Source: Bin87 sp965220505
Lineage (GTDB): Bacteria > Chloroflexota > Dehalococcoidia > Lucifugimonadales > UBA3495
Reading direction: 5' to 3'
Assembly: GCA_965220505.1 (NCBI GenBank)
Contig: CBDCQE010000003.1
Coordinates: 1 to 64,000 of the forward strand
Length of the DNA: 64,000 nt
This document shows positions 61,229 to 64,000 of this stretch, one piece after another. The notes under the pieces are model-generated. The model did no database searches. It worked only from the letters and a program-made list of their open reading frames with translations, and was not told the origin of the DNA. Made by a program: the position numbers and the translations under genes. Every line of letters starts with the position of its first letter. Position 1 is the first letter of the stretch.

Positions 61229-61963
61229 ATGACCACTGCCCCGGCCTTGACCGCCGTTACCGATGAGACACTGGCTACCCTGAAGACCATCCCGACGCAG
61301 ACGCTGATCGACGGGCTGTGGGTGATGGGCTGGCCGATGAGCATGATCGAGGGGGCCAGGCCGCTGCAGCCGGGTCAGCACATGGCGGGTCGCGCGGTGA
61401 CGCTGCGATTCGTGCCGCACCGGCCCGACCTGGCGGCGGACAAGCCCAAGGGTTCCGACTCAGCCGAGTACGTGGCCTTTGAGCTTTGCGGGCCGGGCGA
61501 GGTGCTGGTGATCGACGCGATGCGCTGGCCCTATAGCAGCATCGGCGGGGACATCAAGTTCTACCGGCTGTATCAGCGCGGGGTTGGTGGGCTGGTCACC
61601 GACGGCGCGGTGCGGGATACCAACACGCTCAAAGAGTATGGCTTCCCGGTGTACTCGGCGAACGCCACGGCGAAGCAGGGTCCGGCGGAGTTCTGGCCGT
61701 GGCAGGTGAACGACTGCATCCAGTGCGGCGGCGTCCTGGTGCGGCCGGGCGACGCCATCGTGGGGGACGACGACGGCGTGGTTGTGGTGCCGGCGGCGGC
61801 GGCCGATGAGGTCATCCAGATCGCGCACCAGCGGGAAGAGGTGGAGGCGGTGATCAAGGCGCAGCTGGAGATTGAGCAATGCTCGCCGGGCAAGTACTAC
61901 CCATTCAACGACAACACCTGGAAACTGTTTGAAGAGAAGACGGGGAAGAAGCCCTATCGCTAG
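61229..61963 (+). CDS. RraA-like aldolase/decarboxylase family protein
   Basis: This 244-residue protein has the RraA fold motifs GEVLVIDAMRWPYSSIGGD and GVGGLVTDGAVRDTNTL, then GDAIVGDDDGVVVVPAA. These are seen in 4-hydroxy-4-methyl-2-oxoglutarate aldolase/oxaloacetate decarboxylases and in the RNase E regulator RraA. The enzyme role is more likely outside Gammaproteobacteria. The start is the ATG at 61229; a longer frame from 61181 lies on the terminator side and is discarded. Confidence 0.85.
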   Translation: MTTAPALTAVTDETLATLKTIPTQTLIDGLWVMGWPMSMIEGARPLQPGQHMAGRAVTLRFVPHRPDLAADKPKGSDSAEYVAFELCGPGEVLVIDAMRWPYSSIGGDIKFYRLYQRGVGGLVTDGAVRDTNTLKEYGFPVYSANATAKQGPAEFWPWQVNDCIQCGGVLVRPGDAIVGDDDGVVVVPAAAADEVIQIAHQREEVEAVIKAQLEIEQCSPGKYYPFNDNTWKLFEEKTGKKPYR

Positions 61964-61970
61964 AGAGCAT

Positions 61971-62050
61971 GGATTCCGGCTTTCGCCGGAATGACGAAAA
62001 AAGCCAAAATGACGAAAAAGCCGGAATGACGAAAAAGTTGGAATGACGGA
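61971..62050. repeat. ATTCCGGC palindrome repeat, copy 3, with degenerate expansion
   Basis: GGATTCCGGCTTTCGCCGG is followed by several degenerate units of the type GGAATGACGAAAAA. It fills the gap between the RraA-like and CMD genes. Confidence 0.8.
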
Positions 62051-62072
62051 AACAAATATTGGAGGCACTACG

Positions 62073-62639
62073 ATGGCTCGACTACCCCTGGCATCCCGTG
62101 AGACGACGCCCGCCGGCCAGGAGGCCACTTTTGACGAGATCACCCAGAACGGGACGGCGGTGCCGCCGTACGGGCCCGGCTCGGTGATGACGCACGTGCC
62201 GGAGGCCAGCAAGCACGCCACCGGATTGAACCAGTACCTGCGCAACCATTCCAGCCTGCCCCTGAAGGCGGCGGAGTTGGCCATGCTGGTGGCGGCGCGA
62301 GAGATGGACTGCCAGCACATCTGGAACGCGCACGCGGCTTCGGCGCGGGACGCCGGCGTACCGGCGGGCGTGGTGGACGCCATCCGGGACAAGACGGCGC
62401 TGCCGGCGCTGGCGCCGGACGAGTCGGCGGTGATCAACCTGGGACGGGAGATTCTGCGCAACCATCAGGTGAGCCGGGGCGGCTACCAGAGCGCGCTGGA
62501 GATCTTCGGGCAGCAGGGGACCATCGAACTGACGCTGGTGCTGGGCAACTACACCATGCTGGCGATGGTCATCAACACCTTTGAGACAGACCTGCCGCCG
62601 AACCGGACGGAGCCGCTGCTGCAGCGCGTGGCGGGCTGA
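62073..62639 (+). CDS. Carboxymuconolactone decarboxylase (CMD/AhpD-like) family protein
   Basis: This 188-residue helical protein has LPLKAAELAMLVAAREMDCQ followed by HIWNAHAASARDAGV, the CMD core with Cys and downstream His. The AhpD-type CxxC is CQHI here, with one cysteine only, so a peroxidase role is less likely. I start at ATG 62073 after GGAGG; ATG 62043 lies in repeat DNA. Confidence 0.82.
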   Translation: MARLPLASRETTPAGQEATFDEITQNGTAVPPYGPGSVMTHVPEASKHATGLNQYLRNHSSLPLKAAELAMLVAAREMDCQHIWNAHAASARDAGVPAGVVDAIRDKTALPALAPDESAVINLGREILRNHQVSRGGYQSALEIFGQQGTIELTLVLGNYTMLAMVINTFETDLPPNRTEPLLQRVAG

Positions 62640-62653
62640 CCGCAAGGCGCTCT

Positions 62654-62820
62654 CGTCATTCCCGTAGAAGCGGGAATCCAGGTAACTTTAGCGGTAACGA
62701 CGGTCTGGATTCCGGCTTCCGCCGGAATGACGGGTGGAGGCGGAATGGCGAGAGTGGGGCCGGAATGACGGGTGGGGCAAGGATGACGGGTGGGGGTGGA
62801 ATGGTGAGAGTGGGGCCGGC
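62654..62820. repeat. Composite ATTCCGGC repeat region, copy 4
   Basis: A CATTCCCGTAGAAGCGGGAA hairpin (about 62657-62676) precedes CTGGATTCCGGCTTCCGCCG (from 62705). Degenerate units like GGAATGACGGGTGGGG follow to about 62820. I see no credible coding in 62640-62930. Confidence 0.75.
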
Positions 62821-62925
62821 GGGAGTGCGCGTCGCCCCGACGGGATTGCCACCCCCCCGCATCAAGTGCGGGGTCGCAATGACAGTCCCAACTGCGTAAG
62901 TCCTACGACCAATGGGAAACTGAAA

Positions 62926-62952
62926 AACCCGGGGCGAATGATCATTCGCCCC
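62926..62952 (-). terminator. Terminator from the GGGCGAAT palindrome family, copy 3
   Basis: A perfect 22-bp palindrome with GGGGCGAAT arms (62931-62952) touches the stop of the NHL gene. On the minus strand it is followed by GGGTTTTTC. Confidence 0.75.
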
Positions 62953-63974
62953 TACGAGTTCTTGTGGTAGATCTGGACGCGGTGGCGGCAGGAGTCGACG
63001 ACGTAGATGTGGCCCTGGGCGTCGAGGTTGATCGCGCTGGGGCCCCAGAAGAACTTCTCGATGCCGGCGGATGTTTCGCGATGGTGGTCTCGCCACGGGT
63101 TGACCGCCGGGGCGAGATCGGCGGTGCGGCGGGCGGCGGATTCGTCGGGGTTGGCGGCGAGGTAGTCCTCGGCCCAGGATGAGGTGGTGGCGTCGCCACG
63201 GAGGATGGCGGTCACCTCACCGTCCGGATCGAAGATCTGCACACGCTCGTTGCCCCAGTCCGCGACGTAGATGTAGCCTTCGTCGTCAACGGCCACGGAC
63301 GAAGGGCGGTTCAGTTGGCCCTTGCCATCGCCCGACGCGCCCCACTGGCCGACGAAACGACCCTCGGGGGTGAACGCCTGCACGCGGTCGTTGCGCCAGT
63401 CGGCGACGAAGACGTTGCCGGCGGAGTCGCAAGCCAGTCGCCACGGGGTGTTGAACTGGCCGGCCTGGGCGCCGTAGCTGCCCCAGCCTTGCAGGTATTC
63501 GCCGTCCCGTGTGAAGCGCTGGATACGGTGGTTCATGCCGTCGCTGATCAGCAGGGAGCCGTCGGGGGCGACGGCGATGTCGGCGGGACGGTTGATCTGG
63601 CCCGGACCGTCGCCAGGTTCGCCCCATTGGCGGATGAACTCGCCGTCGGGGCCGAACACGTTGATGCGCTGCAGGGCCTCGTCGGCCACGTAGATCTGCC
63701 CGTCATCATGCCGGGCGATTGCGCTGGGCCACCAGAACTGGCCGGCCTCGGCGCCGCCGGTTCCCCACTCGCCGATATAGCCCTCATCCGCCCTGCAGAC
63801 GCAGACGCGCTTGAGCTCCAGGCGACCCGTCACCTCCGGCCCGCCGCGGTTGAGGACGTGCATGACGCCACCGTCGCTCAGCGTAAGATCGATGGGGTGG
63901 ATGAAGCCTCGGCCGCGGTAGGCGAGGAAGCCCACGGTGTGGCTGTAATCGAATGTCACGGTCGCGGTGGTCAT
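62952..63974 (-). CDS. NHL-repeat beta-propeller protein
   Basis: This 340-residue protein has about six NHL blades, each with the pattern GQ(F/L/I)xxPxxIAVDxxGxIYVADxxNxRIQxF. Examples are GQINRPADIAVAPDGSLLIS and GQLNRPSSVAVDDEGYIYVA. No signal peptide is visible. Members bind ligands or proteins or act as lyases, and the role cannot be told here. The start is ATG 63974. Confidence 0.88.
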   Translation of the reverse strand: MTTATVTFDYSHTVGFLAYRGRGFIHPIDLTLSDGGVMHVLNRGGPEVTGRLELKRVCVCRADEGYIGEWGTGGAEAGQFWWPSAIARHDDGQIYVADEALQRINVFGPDGEFIRQWGEPGDGPGQINRPADIAVAPDGSLLISDGMNHRIQRFTRDGEYLQGWGSYGAQAGQFNTPWRLACDSAGNVFVADWRNDRVQAFTPEGRFVGQWGASGDGKGQLNRPSSVAVDDEGYIYVADWGNERVQIFDPDGEVTAILRGDATTSSWAEDYLAANPDESAARRTADLAPAVNPWRDHHRETSAGIEKFFWGPSAINLDAQGHIYVVDSCRHRVQIYHKNS

Positions 63975-64000
63975 GCCAACTGGTACTCCCGGGACGCTAC

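Noticed and set aside
62640..62930. Small coding frames between the CMD and NHL genes
   Set aside because: The segment is made of degenerate palindrome-repeat units, and the frames have no ribosome-binding site or conserved pattern.

Overview
This GC-rich window reads as a piece of a Chloroflexota chromosome, most likely a Dehalococcoidia/SAR202-like lineage. That assignment is inference. It rests on valine/glutamate-stalked lipoprotein binding proteins, tandem dipeptide-type binding proteins, a DUF5679 mini-protein, a DRTGG-domain ATPase, a nickel superoxide dismutase and a broad set of amidase, aldolase and hot-dog enzymes. I saw no rRNA, tRNA, CRISPR array, transposase or prophage.

Layout. 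Bases 1-384 hold the N-terminus of a molybdopterin oxidoreductase (minus strand). Three paralogous lipoprotein binding proteins, a small membrane protein and a complete dppBCDF-type ABC importer fill 0.8-11.1 kb. From 11 to 15 kb lie two tiny genes, an HpcH/HpaI aldolase, a Uma2-like protein and a thiamine-diphosphate enzyme. The 15-20 kb stretch carries two MaoC-like proteins, a SelW/Rdx selenoprotein split by an in-frame TGA, a pentapeptide-repeat protein, a coiled-coil protein, a DRTGG ATPase and NhaA. The 20-27 kb stretch is accessory: two amidases, an uncharacterised HEPN-type gene pair, a PaREP1/HEPN-like protein and a Septu-like ATPase+HNH pair. MoaD/MoaE, rpsP-khpA-rimM and fmt follow, with a promoter, mini-ORF and competing hairpins between rpsP and fmt.

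The core of the window (31.9-42.6 kb) is a tetrapyrrole cluster: an HTH sensor regulator, a fused siroheme decarboxylase, a Met8-type dehydrogenase, hemA, hemC, a cobA-hemD fusion, hemB and hemL. Together these lead from glutamyl-tRNA to siroheme and probably on through the Ahb heme route. The cluster is interrupted by a second copy of the HEPN-type pair with its own promoter. RecQ with an unusual zinc-ribbon tail, Ni-SOD, a retropepsin-like protein with a duplicated partner, an alcohol dehydrogenase, ilvD, enoyl-CoA hydratase, Pcm, a VOC protein, aroK-aroB, a TauE exporter and tgt follow. The window ends with a glycine betaine-type ABC importer (57.1-61.1 kb), an RraA-like protein, a CMD-family protein and an NHL beta-propeller.

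Three families of short palindromic repeats are scattered between genes; some copies serve as terminators and others have become gene termini. The strongest leads are the unannotated selenoprotein with a candidate SECIS hairpin, the duplicated HEPN-type pair, the Septu-like pair and the structured leader upstream of rpsP.
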